DNA from: Kocuria rosea | GTDB lineage: Bacteria > Actinomycetota > Actinomycetes > Actinomycetales > Micrococcaceae | Length of the DNA stretch: 64,000 nucleotides | Direction: 5' to 3' | Assembly: GCF_023715525.1 (NCBI RefSeq) | Contig: NZ_JAMBOG010000009.1 | Span: 62,001 to 126,000 of the forward strand | Shown: positions 16,269-24,960 of the stretch, piece after piece | Numbering within the stretch: position 1 is the stretch's first letter | How the letters are laid out: each line of letters begins with the position of its first letter | Translations under genes and position numbers: made by a program | Notes under the pieces: generated by a model | Database searches by the model: none | What the model was told of the DNA's origin: nothing | Seen by the model: the letters and a program-made list of their open reading frames with translations, nothing else

Positions 16269-17696
16269 ATGAGCACCCGCACCCGACGCACCTCCCCCGC
16301 CTACCGCTGCACCGAGTGCGGCTGGGCCACGGCCAAGTGGGTGGGCCGCTGCGGGGAGTGCCAGGCGTGGGGCACGGTCGAGGAGATCGGGGAGCACAAG
16401 GCGCGGACCACCGCCGCCCGCTCGATCGCCGAGCCCGCCCGCCCCATCGCCCAGGTGGACGCGACCGTGGCCACCGCCGTGCCCACCGGGGTCCCCGAGC
16501 TGAACCGGGTGCTGGGCGGCGGCCTGGTGCCCGGGGCGGTCGTGCTGATGGCGGGCGAGCCGGGGGTCGGCAAGTCGACCCTGCTGCTGGACGTCGCCGC
16601 CCGCTTCGCCGAGGGCACCGGGGACGGCGCCCGCGACGTCCTCTACGTCACCGGGGAGGAGTCGGCCGCGCAGGTGAAGCTGCGGGCGGACCGGATCGGC
16701 GCGGTGGCCCCCACGCTGTACCTGACCGCCGAGACGGACCTCGCCACCGCGCTGGGCCACATCGAGAAGATCGCGCCGCGGCTGCTCGTCGTGGACTCGG
16801 TGCAGACCCTCGCGAGCGCAGAGGTCGAGGGCTCCGCGGGCGGGGTCACGCAGGTCCGGGAGGTCGCCGCGTCCCTCATCGCCGCGGCCAAGCGCCGGAA
16901 CATGACCACCCTGCTCGTGGGGCACGTGACGAAGGACGGCTCCATCGCCGGGCCCCGCCTGCTCGAGCACCTGGTGGACGTCGTGTGCCAGTTCGAGGGA
17001 GAGAAGCACTCCCGGATCCGGCTGCTGCGGGCGGTGAAGAACCGCTACGGCCCCACCGACGAGGTCGGGTGCTTCGACCTCACCGAGACCGGGATCACGA
17101 GCGTCGAGGACCCCTCGGGACTGTTCGTCTCGCGCACCGCCCTGCCCGTCTCCGGCACGTGCCTCACGGTGACCCTGGAGGGCCGCCGCCCCCTGCTCGC
17201 CGAGGTCCAGGCCCTGCTGGACCGCTCCTCCACCGCCCAGCCGCGGCGGGCCACCGCCGGTCTGGAGTCCTCGCGGGTGGCCATGCTGCTCGCCGTGCTG
17301 CAGCGGCGGGCTGGCGTGAACCTCGCGGGCCTGGACTGCTACGTCTCCACCGTGGGCGGGGTGAAGCTCACGGAGCCCTCCACCGACCTGGCGGTGGCCA
17401 TGGCGCTGGCCTCCGCGGCGCAGGACCGCCCGCTCCCCCAGCGGCTCGTGTGCTTCGGGGAGGTCGGCCTGGCCGGGGAGGTGCGGCCCGTGCCCGGGAT
17501 CGGGCGGCGGATCCAGGAGGTCGCGCGCCTGGGGTTCACCCACGCGGTCGTCCCCGCGAGCCCCACCGGGCCGGGCCCCGTCCCGCCGGGCTTCACGGTG
17601 CGCGAGGTGACCACGATCTCGGACGCCATGGAGCTGCTCTTCCCCGGCTCCGCCGCCGGTCCGCGGCAGAAGAGGGAGACCGCCGCGGCCGTATGA
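16269..17696 (+). CDS. radA: DNA repair protein RadA
   Basis: A 475-residue RecA-like ATPase that helps process recombination intermediates by driving branch migration. It has an N-terminal zinc finger (Cys14, 17, 28, 31 in CTECG...CGECQ), Walker A GEPGVGKST, the RadA hallmark KNRYG (KNRFG in most species) in RAVKNRYGPTDEVG, and a C-terminal Lon-protease-like domain (ISTVGGVKLTEPSTDLAVAMALASA... with GEVGLAGEVRPV). The disA start lies at its stop codon, so the two are a repair/signalling pair common in this phylum. Confidence 0.97.
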   Translation: MSTRTRRTSPAYRCTECGWATAKWVGRCGECQAWGTVEEIGEHKARTTAARSIAEPARPIAQVDATVATAVPTGVPELNRVLGGGLVPGAVVLMAGEPGVGKSTLLLDVAARFAEGTGDGARDVLYVTGEESAAQVKLRADRIGAVAPTLYLTAETDLATALGHIEKIAPRLLVVDSVQTLASAEVEGSAGGVTQVREVAASLIAAAKRRNMTTLLVGHVTKDGSIAGPRLLEHLVDVVCQFEGEKHSRIRLLRAVKNRYGPTDEVGCFDLTETGITSVEDPSGLFVSRTALPVSGTCLTVTLEGRRPLLAEVQALLDRSSTAQPRRATAGLESSRVAMLLAVLQRRAGVNLAGLDCYVSTVGGVKLTEPSTDLAVAMALASAAQDRPLPQRLVCFGEVGLAGEVRPVPGIGRRIQEVARLGFTHAVVPASPTGPGPVPPGFTVREVTTISDAMELLFPGSAAGPRQKRETAAAV

Positions 17697-17697
17697 T
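17692..17697 (+). promoter_or_regulatory. -10 box overlapping radA stop; leaderless disA start
   Basis: TATGAT followed by 7 nt and GTG at 17705. It lies across the radA stop codon. This supports an independent leaderless disA transcript besides read-through from radA. Confidence 0.5.
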
Positions 17698-17704
17698 GAG
17701 GACC

Positions 17705-18781
17705 GTGGCGAAGACCCCTGAGAACGCACTGCGCAAGACGCTGGCCCGCCTTGCTCCCGGCACGGAGCTGCGCGCCGGGCTCGAGCGGATCCTGCGCGGG
17801 CGCACCGGCGGGCTCGTCGTCCTCGGCTTCGACCGCTCCGTGGAGGCCATCTGCTCCGGCGGCTTCGACATCAACACCGACTTCTCCGCGCCGAAGCTGC
17901 GCGAGCTGGCCAAGATGGACGGCGCCATCGTCTGCGACCGGGACGCCACGCGCATCCTCAAGGCCGGTGTCCAGCTCGTCCCGGACCCCTCGATCGACAC
18001 CACGGAGTCCGGCACCCGCCACCGCTCGGCCGAGCGCACCGCCAAGGAGACCGGGCTGCCCGTCATCTCGGTGAGCCAGTCGATGAGCGTCATCACGATC
18101 TACGTGGGCGAGACCCGCTACGCGGTGGAGGGCTCCCAGTCCATCATGGCCCGCGCCAACCAGGCCCTGCAGACCCTGGAGCACTACAGCAACCGCATGG
18201 AGCAGGTGCTCGGCAACCTCTCCTCCCTGGAGATCGAGGCGTCGGTGACCGTGCGGGACGTCGCCCTGACGCTGCAGCGCATGGAGATGGTGCGCCGGAT
18301 CTCCTCGGAGATCGGGTGGTACGTCCTGGAGCTCGGCGTCGACGGGCGGCTGATCGCGCTGCAGCTCGAGGAGCTCACCGCCGGCACCGGCCCCGGCCCC
18401 GACGTCGTGCTGCGCGACTACCTCCCCGAGCACACCCCGGCGGAGGGCATCGAGCTGGGGCTGGAGCGGCTGGCCGAGCTCACCCCCGCGGAGCTCATCG
18501 ACCTGCAGCGGATCGCGGTGTCCGTGGGGCTGGTCGAGCCGCAGGGCAGCCTCGAGACGGACCTGCACCCGCACGGCTACCGGCTGCTGGAGGGGATCAA
18601 GTCGATGCCCCGCGCCGTGGCCAACCGGCTCGTGCGCCAGTTCGACGGCCTGCAGTCCCTGATGGCCGCGAACCTCGAGGACCTCAAGGCGGTCGAGGGC
18701 ATCGGCGAGCAGCGGGCCCGCACGGTGCGCGAGTCGCTGTCCCGGATGGCCGAGACGAGCCTGCTCGAGCGCTTCATGTGA
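17705..18781 (+). CDS. disA: DNA integrity scanning protein DisA (c-di-AMP synthase)
   Basis: A 358-residue diadenylate cyclase that makes c-di-AMP from two ATP and scans DNA. The DAC domain carries the DGA motif (KMDGAIVCDRD) and RHR motif (SGTRHRSAER). A helical middle part and a C-terminal helix-hairpin-helix DNA-binding domain (LEDLKAVEGIGEQRARTVRESL) follow. Three starts compete: ATG 17693, ATG 17696 (overlapping the radA stop) and GTG 17705. I chose 17705 because a TATGAT box sits 7 nt before it, as at other leaderless genes here, and the product then has the usual DisA length. Confidence 0.95.
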   Translation: MAKTPENALRKTLARLAPGTELRAGLERILRGRTGGLVVLGFDRSVEAICSGGFDINTDFSAPKLRELAKMDGAIVCDRDATRILKAGVQLVPDPSIDTTESGTRHRSAERTAKETGLPVISVSQSMSVITIYVGETRYAVEGSQSIMARANQALQTLEHYSNRMEQVLGNLSSLEIEASVTVRDVALTLQRMEMVRRISSEIGWYVLELGVDGRLIALQLEELTAGTGPGPDVVLRDYLPEHTPAEGIELGLERLAELTPAELIDLQRIAVSVGLVEPQGSLETDLHPHGYRLLEGIKSMPRAVANRLVRQFDGLQSLMAANLEDLKAVEGIGEQRARTVRESLSRMAETSLLERFM

Positions 18782-18794
18782 GCCCGCGGGCTCA
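18779..18794. terminator. Palindrome spanning both stops of disA and its convergent neighbour
   Basis: TGAGCCCGCGGGCTCA is a perfect 16-bp palindrome that contains the disA TGA and, on the other strand, the TGA of the neighbouring gene. Short for a terminator; may act in both directions. Confidence 0.35.
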
Positions 18795-19523
18795 CTCCAG
18801 CACGAACGTGGCCGGCTCGCTGGTGCGCTCCCCCAGCGAGACGACCAGGCGGTAGTACCCGGCCACGGCCGCCTCGCCGGCCTCCGTGCAGCCCTCGGCG
18901 GTGCGCAGGCGGTCCCAGCTCAGCCGGGCGCTCTCCTCCTGCCCGGGCTCGAGGGTGATCTCCCGGTCCTCGGAGCCCGCCTGGCAGTGGCGGCTGTCGA
19001 ACACGGTGTCCGCCCCCGAGGCGACCTCGTAGACCATCCGGGAGGTGCCGGCGTTGACCCGGCACGGGTCCTCGCCGGTGTTCTCCAGCGTCAGCACCAG
19101 CACGGGCGGGACGTCGGCCGGGTAGCTCTCCCGGTCGGTGGAGGCCCGCACGAACAGCTCCGAGCCGCACTCCTCGGCCGGCTCCTCCGTGGCGTCGGCG
19201 GACGCCGACGCGGAGGCCGAGGCGCTCCCGTCCGGGCGCGGCGTGAAGTCGGCGAAGGGCTCCTGGGAGGCCGCGGCGGCGGACGCGGTGGCGGTCTCCG
19301 GGTCCCGGACGGTCCCCGGGTCGTCGGGGCCGAGCATCGAGGCGACGGCCGAGACCACGCCCACCGCCACGACCAGCAGGAGCACGGCCGCGGCGAGCGC
19401 CACGAGGATCCGGCGGCGCCGGTAGACCTCGGGGGCCTCGCGGCGGGGCGCCCGGCTCCGGTCGCCGTCGAACCCGTTCCCCGGTCTCCCCCGGAAGGTG
19501 CTCCCCGAACCCTTCTGCGCCAT
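18792..19523 (-). CDS. Membrane-anchored protein with BsuPI-like beta domain
   Basis: A 243-residue protein with a cytoplasmic basic tail, one membrane helix (about residues 39-62, ILVALAAAVLLLVVAVGVV), a low-complexity Ala/Ser-rich linker containing SASASASAD, and an extracellular beta-rich domain from about residue 115. That domain (FVRASTDRESYPADVPPVLV...LENTGEDPCRVNAG...LEPGQEESARLSWD) reads like the BsuPI/immunoglobulin-like fold. Three cysteines (about 109, 148, 167) plus one later could form disulfides. It is divergent from mutY with starts only 24 nt apart. Function unknown. Confidence 0.8.
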   Translation of the reverse strand: MAQKGSGSTFRGRPGNGFDGDRSRAPRREAPEVYRRRRILVALAAAVLLLVVAVGVVSAVASMLGPDDPGTVRDPETATASAAAASQEPFADFTPRPDGSASASASASADATEEPAEECGSELFVRASTDRESYPADVPPVLVLTLENTGEDPCRVNAGTSRMVYEVASGADTVFDSRHCQAGSEDREITLEPGQEESARLSWDRLRTAEGCTEAGEAAVAGYYRLVVSLGERTSEPATFVLE

Positions 19524-19529
19524 GCCCCA

Positions 19530-19539
19530 AGGCTACAGT
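19530..19539. promoter_or_regulatory. Overlapping divergent -10 boxes (membrane protein / mutY)
   Basis: On plus TACAGT (19534-19539) lies 7 nt before the mutY GTG; on minus TAGCCT (19530-19535) lies 6 nt before the ATG at 19523. The two boxes share bases 19534-19535, so polymerase can occupy only one at a time. Confidence 0.65.
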
Positions 19540-19546
19540 GGGTCCG

Positions 19547-20533
19547 GTGAGCTCCGTTCCCGCCCTCCCGCCCCCCGCCGCGCACCGGGACCTGCCAGGC
19601 CTCCACGAGGCCGTGGTCCGGTGGTTCGACGACGCCGCCCGCGACCTCCCGTGGCGGGACCCCGACTGCACCCCGTGGGGAGTCATGGTCAGCGAGTTCA
19701 TGCTCCAGCAGACCCCCGTGGTCCGCGTGCTGCCGGTGTGGCGGGCGTGGCTGCAGCGCTGGCCGCGCCCGGCGGACCTCGCCGCCGACACCGCCGGGGA
19801 GGCGGTGCGCGCGTGGGGCCGGCTGGGCTATCCGCGGCGGGCCCTGCGCCTGCACGCGGCCGCGGTCGAGATCGTCCGCCGCCACGGCGGGCAGGTGCCC
19901 GCCGCGCACGACGAGCTCCTGGCGCTGCCGGGGGTGGGCGCCTACACGGCCGCGGCGATCGCGGTGTTCGCGTTCGGGGACCGGCAGACCGTGGTCGACA
20001 CGAACATCCGCCGGGTGCACGCCCGGGTCGTCTCGGGGCGGGCCCTGCCGTCCCGGTCGCTCACGGCCGCGGAGGTGCGGCTGGCCGAGGAGCTGATGCC
20101 CGCCGACGACGCCCTGGCGGTGCGGTGGAACAAGGCCGTCATGGAGCTCGGGGCCCTCGTGTGCACCGCCCGCTCCCCCCGCTGCGAGCAGTGCCCCGTG
20201 CGGGAGGCCTGTGCGTGGGTGGCCGCGGGCCGCCCGGAGCCGGAGCACGCACCGCGAGGGCAGAGCTGGGCGGGCACGGACCGGCAGGTGCGCGGTGCGA
20301 TCATGGCCGTGCTGCGCGCCGGGGCGGAGCCGGTCCCCGCGCGGCACCTGGCCGGCCCGGTGGACCAGGCCGCGGGGATCGAGGTCGAGGGCCTCACGCC
20401 CGGGGCCCTGCGGGCGCTGGACGCCCTGCACGGGCTCGCGGCCCCGGAGGAGCAGCGGCGGCGGGCCCTCGACGGGCTGCTGCAGGACGGGCTCGCGGTG
20501 GACGGGGCAGCGGGGATCAGCCTTCCGGGCTGA
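19547..20533 (+). CDS. mutY: A/G-specific adenine glycosylase MutY
   Basis: A 328-residue DNA glycosylase that removes adenine opposite 8-oxoguanine. Visible: catalytic Glu in SEFMLQQTPVVRV, helix-hairpin-helix LLALPGVGAYTAAAI, catalytic Asp in TVVDTNIRRVHAR, and the [4Fe-4S] cluster pattern C-x6-C-x2-C-x5-C in CTARSPRCEQCPVREAC. The C-terminal 8-oxoG recognition domain is short, as in many actinobacterial MutY. GTG start, leaderless. Its last 17 bases overlap the convergent argA-like gene. Confidence 0.95.
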   Translation: MSSVPALPPPAAHRDLPGLHEAVVRWFDDAARDLPWRDPDCTPWGVMVSEFMLQQTPVVRVLPVWRAWLQRWPRPADLAADTAGEAVRAWGRLGYPRRALRLHAAAVEIVRRHGGQVPAAHDELLALPGVGAYTAAAIAVFAFGDRQTVVDTNIRRVHARVVSGRALPSRSLTAAEVRLAEELMPADDALAVRWNKAVMELGALVCTARSPRCEQCPVREACAWVAAGRPEPEHAPRGQSWAGTDRQVRGAIMAVLRAGAEPVPARHLAGPVDQAAGIEVEGLTPGALRALDALHGLAAPEEQRRRALDGLLQDGLAVDGAAGISLPG

Positions 20534-21047
20534 GCCGGAGGATCATCCGGGTGTTGCCCAGCGTGTTCGGCTTCACCCGCGCGAGGTCGAGGTACTCGGC
20601 CACGCCCTCGTCGTGGGAGCGCAGCAGCTCGGCGAAGACGTCCGGGGCGATCTGATCCTGGTTGGCCATCACCTCGAAGCCCTGCCGGGCGAAGAAGTCG
20701 ACCTCGAACGTGAGGCAGAAGACCCGGGAGACCCCCACGGCCCGGGCGCGGTCGAGCAGCCCGGCCAGCAGCGTGCGGCCCACGCCGCGGCCACGCCACT
20801 GCTCGGAGGTGGCCAGGGTCCGGACCTCCCCGAGGTCCTCCCACATCACGTGCAGGGCCCCGCAGCCGGCCAGCCGGGGCGTGCCCTCGTCGTCGAGCGC
20901 CTCGACCACCAGGAACTCCTGGATGCCCTCGTAGTAGGCGACCGTGTCCTTGCTGATGAGCACACCCTCCCGGGCCAGCGGCGCCACGAGGTCCTTGATC
21001 GCGGGGACGTCAGACGTGCGGGCGGGGCGCAGGAGCAGGTCGGTCAC
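20517..21047 (-). CDS. argA: Amino-acid N-acetyltransferase (short N-acetylglutamate synthase type)
   Basis: A 176-residue GNAT enzyme resembling the stand-alone N-acetylglutamate synthase of mycobacteria (Rv2747), which starts arginine synthesis by acetylating glutamate with acetyl-CoA. GNAT features: N-terminal LLLRPARTSDVPAIKDLV, the acetyl-CoA loop TLATSEQWRGRGVGRTLLAG, and VFCLTFEVDFFARQGFEVM. The GTG at 21047 was chosen over a longer upstream frame because TACACT lies 6 nt before it and length then matches the family. Its end overlaps mutY. Confidence 0.85.
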   Translation of the reverse strand: MTDLLLRPARTSDVPAIKDLVAPLAREGVLISKDTVAYYEGIQEFLVVEALDDEGTPRLAGCGALHVMWEDLGEVRTLATSEQWRGRGVGRTLLAGLLDRARAVGVSRVFCLTFEVDFFARQGFEVMANQDQIAPDVFAELLRSHDEGVAEYLDLARVKPNTLGNTRMILRLSPEG

Positions 21048-21053
21048 GCGGCA

Positions 21054-21059
21054 AGTGTA
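21054..21059 (-). promoter_or_regulatory. -10 box, leaderless start of argA-like gene
   Basis: Minus-strand TACACT, 6 nt, then GTG at 21047. Confidence 0.55.
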
Positions 21060-21118
21060 CGCGCACGCCCGCCCCCGGCAGCGTGACCTCCCCGGGGGCG
21101 GCGGGCCGGGAACACGCG

Positions 21119-21153
21119 GAAGGGCCCGCCGCGCGGCGCGCGGCGGGCCCTTC
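21119..21153 (-). terminator. Terminator of clpC
   Basis: Perfect 16-bp inverted repeat (21119-21134 / 21138-21153) with a 3-nt loop, 15 nt past the clpC stop. It lacks a U tract. Confidence 0.65.
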
Positions 21154-21168
21154 ACGGACGGCGGCGGA

Positions 21169-23733
21169 TCAGCCCTCGGTACCGGACTGGCCGTCCCGGC
21201 GCACGGCCTCCGCCTCCTCGAAGCCGCCCATCGGGTCGACCATCTCGTCGGCCGTCAGGTCGAACATCGGCGTGGAGGAGAAGACGAACTTCTGCGCGTC
21301 GCCCTCGCCCTCCGTGTCAACGCTGATCTTCTCGCCGGGGCGGATCTCCCCGAAAAGGATCTTCTCGGAGAGCTGGTCCTCGATCTCCCGCTGCATCGTG
21401 CGGCGCAGCGGGCGGGCGCCCATCGACGGGTCGTAGCCCTTGCGGCTGAGCAGCACCTTCGCGGAGTCGCTGAGCTCGATGGACATCCCCTGGTCCCGCA
21501 GCCGCTCCTGCAGCCGGGCCACGAAGAGGTCGACGATCTGCACGATCTCGCTCTCCGTCAGCTGCGGGAAGACGATAATCTCGTCCACGCGGTTGAGGAA
21601 CTCGGGACGGAAGTGCTCCTTGAGCTCCTCCTGCACCTTCTGCTGCATCCGGTCGTAGGTGGACGCGCTGTCCACCCCGGCCTGGAAGCCGACCGGCACG
21701 GCCCGGGAGATGTCCTTGGTGCCCAGGTTCGTGGTCATGATGATCACGGTGTTCTTGAAGTCCACCACGCGGCCCTGCGAGTCGGTCAGGCGGCCGTCCT
21801 CGAGGATCTGCAGCAGCGAGTTGAACAGGTCCTGGTGGGCCTTCTCGACCTCGTCGAACAGCACCACGGAGAACGGCTTACGGCGCACCTTCTCGGTGAG
21901 CTGGCCGCCCTCCTCGTAGCCGACGTAGCCGGGAGGCGCACCGAAGAGCCGGGAGACCGTGTGCTTCTCCTGGTACTCGGACATGTCGAGGGTGATGAGG
22001 GCGTCCTCGTCCCCGAACAGGAACTCGGCCAGCGCCTTCGCGAGCTCGGTCTTGCCCACGCCGGTGGGGCCGGCGAAGATGAACGACCCGCCGGGGCGCT
22101 TGGGGTCCTTCAGGCCCGCCCGGGTGCGCCGCATCGACCGCGACAGCGCCTTGATGGCGTCGTCCTGGCCGATGATCCGCTTGTGGAGCTCGTCCTCCAT
22201 GTGCAGCAGGCGGCCGGTCTCCTCCTCGGTGAGCTTGTACACGGGCACGCCGGTGGACGCGGAGAGGACGTCGGAGATGACCTCGGGGGTCACCTCGGCG
22301 AGCTCGTCACCGCCGTCGCGCCACGAGCGCTCCTTGTCGTCGCGCTCGGCGATCAGCTTCTGCTCGCTGTCGCGCAGCGAGGCGGCCAGCTCGTAGTCCT
22401 GGCCGTCGATCGCGGCCTCCTTGCGGCGCTTCACGTCCGCGATCCGGTCCTCGAGCTCCTTGATCTCCGGCGGGGCCGTCATCCGCTTGATCCGCAGGCG
22501 GGCACCGGCCTCGTCGATCAGGTCGATCGCCTTGTCCGGCAGGAAGCGGTCGGAGATGTAGCGGGCCGCGAGGTGCACGGCCGACTCGAGGGCCTCGTCC
22601 GAGATCGACACCCGGTGGTGCGCCTCGTACTTGTCCCGCAGGCCCTTGAGGATCTCGACGGCGTGGGCCTCGGAGGGCTCGTCCACCTGGATCGGCTGGA
22701 AGCGGCGCTCCAGCGCGGCGTCCTTCTCGATGTGCTTGCGGTACTCGTCGAGGGTCGTGGCCCCGATGGTCTGCAGCTCGCCGCGGGCCAGCATGGGCTT
22801 GAGGATCGACGCGGCGTCGATCGCGCCCTCGGCCGCACCGGCCCCGACGAGGGTGTGGATCTCGTCGATGAACAGGATGATGTCCCCGCGGGTGCGGATC
22901 TCCTTGAGCACCTTCTTGAGCCGCTCCTCGAAGTCGCCGCGGTAGCGGGAGCCCGCCACGAGGGAGCCGAGGTCGAGGGTGTAGAGGTGCTTGTCCTTGA
23001 GGGTCTCGGGGACGTCGCCGCGCACGATGGCCTGGGCGAGGCCCTCGACCACCGCGGTCTTGCCGACGCCCGGCTCGCCGATCAGCACCGGGTTGTTCTT
23101 GGTGCGCCGGGAGAGGATCTGCATGACCCGCTCCATCTCGCGGAAGCGCCCGATCACCGGGTCCAGCTTGCCCTCGCGGGCGGCGGCGGTGAGGTTGCGG
23201 CCGAACTGGTCGAGCACGGCCGAGCCGGCGGGCACGCCCTCGGCCTGCCCGGCGGAGCGCACGCCGGCGCCCTCCTTCTCGGGGGTTCCCCCGCCCTGGT
23301 AGCCGGAGATCAGCTCGAGCACCGTGGAGCGCACCTTCTGGGGCTCCGCGCCGAGCTTGGTGAGCACCTGGGCGGCCACGCCCTCCCCGGCCCGGATGAT
23401 GCCCAGGAGGATGTGCTCGGTGCCGATGTAGTTGTGCCCCAGCTGGAGCGCCTCGCGCAGCGAGAGCTCGAGGACCTTCTTGGCCCGGGGGGTGAACGGG
23501 ATGTGCCCGGAGGGAGCCTGCTGGCCCGGACCGATGATGTCCTGGACCTGCTCCCGGGCGCCGGTGAGGGTGATGCCCATCGAGTCGAGCGCCTTGGCGG
23601 CGACCCCCTCGCCCTCGTGGATCAGCCCGAGCAGCAGGTGTTCGGTGCCGATGTAGTTGTGGTTGAGCATCCTGGCCTCTTCCTGGGCCAGCACCACGAC
23701 CCGGCGGGCGCGGTCGGTGAAGCGTTCGAACAT
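21169..23733 (-). CDS. clpC: ClpC, ATPase of the Clp protease
   Basis: An 854-residue AAA+ unfoldase that feeds proteins into ClpP. The N domain has two Clp repeats ([20 protein letters not shown] and the repeated [18 protein letters not shown] motif). The first ATPase module has Walker [15 protein letters not shown], then a coiled M-domain ([20 protein letters not shown]), and the second has [18 protein letters not shown] and arginine-rich [18 protein letters not shown]. Ribosome site GAGGAG. Length is typical. An upstream TAGCAT may be its -10; no clear ClgR or HAIR operator was found. Confidence 0.97.
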   Translation of the reverse strand: MFERFTDRARRVVVLAQEEARMLNHNYIGTEHLLLGLIHEGEGVAAKALDSMGITLTGAREQVQDIIGPGQQAPSGHIPFTPRAKKVLELSLREALQLGHNYIGTEHILLGIIRAGEGVAAQVLTKLGAEPQKVRSTVLELISGYQGGGTPEKEGAGVRSAGQAEGVPAGSAVLDQFGRNLTAAAREGKLDPVIGRFREMERVMQILSRRTKNNPVLIGEPGVGKTAVVEGLAQAIVRGDVPETLKDKHLYTLDLGSLVAGSRYRGDFEERLKKVLKEIRTRGDIILFIDEIHTLVGAGAAEGAIDAASILKPMLARGELQTIGATTLDEYRKHIEKDAALERRFQPIQVDEPSEAHAVEILKGLRDKYEAHHRVSISDEALESAVHLAARYISDRFLPDKAIDLIDEAGARLRIKRMTAPPEIKELEDRIADVKRRKEAAIDGQDYELAASLRDSEQKLIAERDDKERSWRDGGDELAEVTPEVISDVLSASTGVPVYKLTEEETGRLLHMEDELHKRIIGQDDAIKALSRSMRRTRAGLKDPKRPGGSFIFAGPTGVGKTELAKALAEFLFGDEDALITLDMSEYQEKHTVSRLFGAPPGYVGYEEGGQLTEKVRRKPFSVVLFDEVEKAHQDLFNSLLQILEDGRLTDSQGRVVDFKNTVIIMTTNLGTKDISRAVPVGFQAGVDSASTYDRMQQKVQEELKEHFRPEFLNRVDEIIVFPQLTESEIVQIVDLFVARLQERLRDQGMSIELSDSAKVLLSRKGYDPSMGARPLRRTMQREIEDQLSEKILFGEIRPGEKISVDTEGEGDAQKFVFSSTPMFDLTADEMVDPMGGFEEAEAVRRDGQSGTEG

Positions 23734-23985
23734 GGATACTCCTCAGTCGATGTCTGCACTCGATGCTACGCACCCGGAGGGGCTTGCGGACCCCTGTTCG
23801 CCACCGGCGAGACGGCTGCCGGTCCGGACGGGGAGCGCTCACCGGGCCGTCCCCGCACCAGGGGACAGGATTTCCCTTTGTTCGCGCCCGCCGGGCAAAA
23901 GCGCAGGTCACCGGAAAAATGCGTCTGCATTTGTCCCCCGACGGCCCCACGGGGAATTCCCGGGGAGTTCCGGCGGGGAAACAGC
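23734..23985. other. AT-richer intergenic stretch between lsr2 and clpC
   Basis: About 250 bases with no convincing gene. From about 23868 it is unusually AT-rich for this genome (GATTTCCCTTTGTTCG, GGAAAAATGCGTCTGCATTTG), and it probably holds the clpC promoter at its left end. Such DNA is the kind Lsr2 binds. Confidence 0.5.
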
Positions 23986-24016
23986 AAAAAGGAGGGACCG
24001 GTTGTCCGGTCCCTCC
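23986..24016 (-). terminator. Rho-independent terminator of lsr2
   Basis: Minus strand: GGAGGGACCGG / ACAA loop / CCGGTCCCTCC followed directly by TTTTT. This is the only textbook U-tract terminator in the window. Confidence 0.9.
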
Positions 24017-24040
24017 TGGTCTCGGCTTTCCGCCGTGCCC

Positions 24041-24064
24041 GTTCTTACTGCCGTTCTTACTGCC
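24041..24064. repeat. 12-nt tandem repeat after lsr2 stop
   Basis: Two exact copies of GTTCTTACTGCC, then a degenerate third (GGGCTTTACTGC) that includes the lsr2 stop codon. On the lsr2 strand each copy presents a TAA in the same frame (12-nt unit), so the gene has effectively three consecutive stops. Confidence 0.7.
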
Positions 24065-24069
24065 GGGCT

Positions 24070-24414
24070 TTACTGCTGGGCCGCGTAGTAAGCCTTCTGG
24101 ACGTCCTGGTGTATCCGGCCGCGGTCGGAGACCGGGTAGTTGTTCTCCCGGGCCCACTGCCGGATGGCCGCGGTGTCCGGGTTGCCCTTCCCGGCGGGGC
24201 GGCCGCCGCCGGAGCGCTGCTTCGGGGCCTGCTGCTTGCCCTGGGCGCGCCGGGCCTTCGCGATGAACGGGCGCATCGCGTCGCGCAGCCTGGCGGCGTT
24301 CTCCTCGGAGAGATCGATCTCGTACTGCCCGCCGTCCAGGGCGAAGCGGACGGTCTCCTCGGCGGGACCGCCGTCGAGGTCGTCCTCGAGAACGATCTTC
24401 ACAGTCTGTGCCAT
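24070..24414 (-). CDS. lsr2: Nucleoid-associated silencer Lsr2
   Basis: A 114-residue DNA-bridging protein that silences AT-rich DNA. N-terminal dimerisation part MAQTVKIVLEDDLDGGPAEE...VRFALDGGQYEIDLSEENAARL; a Gln/Gly-rich linker; and the C-terminal DNA-binding domain with the AT-hook-like RGR (IRQWARENNYPVSDRGRI). The ATG at 24414 was preferred over an upstream in-frame one because Lsr2 proteins begin MAQ/MAKKV and GGAGAG precedes it. It has AT-rich flanks and a good terminator. Confidence 0.96.
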   Translation of the reverse strand: MAQTVKIVLEDDLDGGPAEETVRFALDGGQYEIDLSEENAARLRDAMRPFIAKARRAQGKQQAPKQRSGGGRPAGKGNPDTAAIRQWARENNYPVSDRGRIHQDVQKAYYAAQQ

Positions 24415-24585
24415 GGCTGGAACTCTCCTCCGCCTCTCGGCGCTCGTCGTTCCCGGGACGTCCCGTCCCGGGGGCACCCGGAGGTCGTGCTGATTCCCCC
24501 GTGCCGTGCCGTCCGTTCCGCGGTGCGTTACCGCGGGATATCCCGGCCGGCGACGCGAACACTCGTTCCCGGTGTCGCCGAGTTT

Positions 24586-24615
24586 ATCCTACAATTTCCC
24601 GGCGCAATTCGTCAT
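24586..24615 (-). promoter_or_regulatory. Candidate lsr2 promoter
   Basis: Minus strand ATGACG (24610-24615), 18 nt, TAGGAT (24586-24591), within an AT-rich patch. It leaves a leader of about 165 nt with a strong GC palindrome (GGGACGTCCC region near 24455-24470). Confidence 0.45.
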
Positions 24616-24691
24616 CCGGGCGGCGGAGGGAATTCCGTGCCGATTACTTCTTCCGGGAAATGCCCAGGGAGCGGACGGCAAATGCGGAAGG

Positions 24692-24907
24692 TCAGCGCTC
24701 GGGGCCGGGCCGGCGGGGTCCGGGGTCGCCGAAGGGCAGGTCCTCCCCGTCGCGCTCCTTCAGCTGCTCGTACCAGCGCTCGGCGTCAACCTCGGAGCGC
24801 GCCTGGACCGAGCGCTCGGTGCGGTCGCCGCGGAAGATCCAGCGGAGGATCAGCCAGAAGATGATGCCGATGCTGACGGACGGCAGCAGGACCGCGATGT
24901 ATTCCAT
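24692..24907 (-). CDS. Small single-helix membrane protein
   Basis: A 71-residue protein: one membrane helix (MEYIAVLLPSVSIGIIFWLI LRWIF, residues 1-25) followed by a charged cytoplasmic tail (RGDRTERSVQARSEVDAERW). GGGGAGAA precedes the ATG by 6 nt and codon use is normal. It is 53 nt after lysS on the same strand and lies between lysS and lsr2, a position where I recall similar small proteins in Arthrobacter relatives. Function unknown. Confidence 0.75.
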   Translation of the reverse strand: MEYIAVLLPSVSIGIIFWLILRWIFRGDRTERSVQARSEVDAERWYEQLKERDGEDLPFGDPGPRRPGPER

Positions 24908-24960
24908 GGACGCATTCTCCCCGGGGGATCTGGACGGACGCTGACGGCAGAGGGAGGAGG

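Noticed and set aside
20944-24864. A 1306-codon plus-strand open frame
   Set aside because: It lies antisense to clpC and lsr2, both with unmistakable motifs, and its product is compositionally biased.
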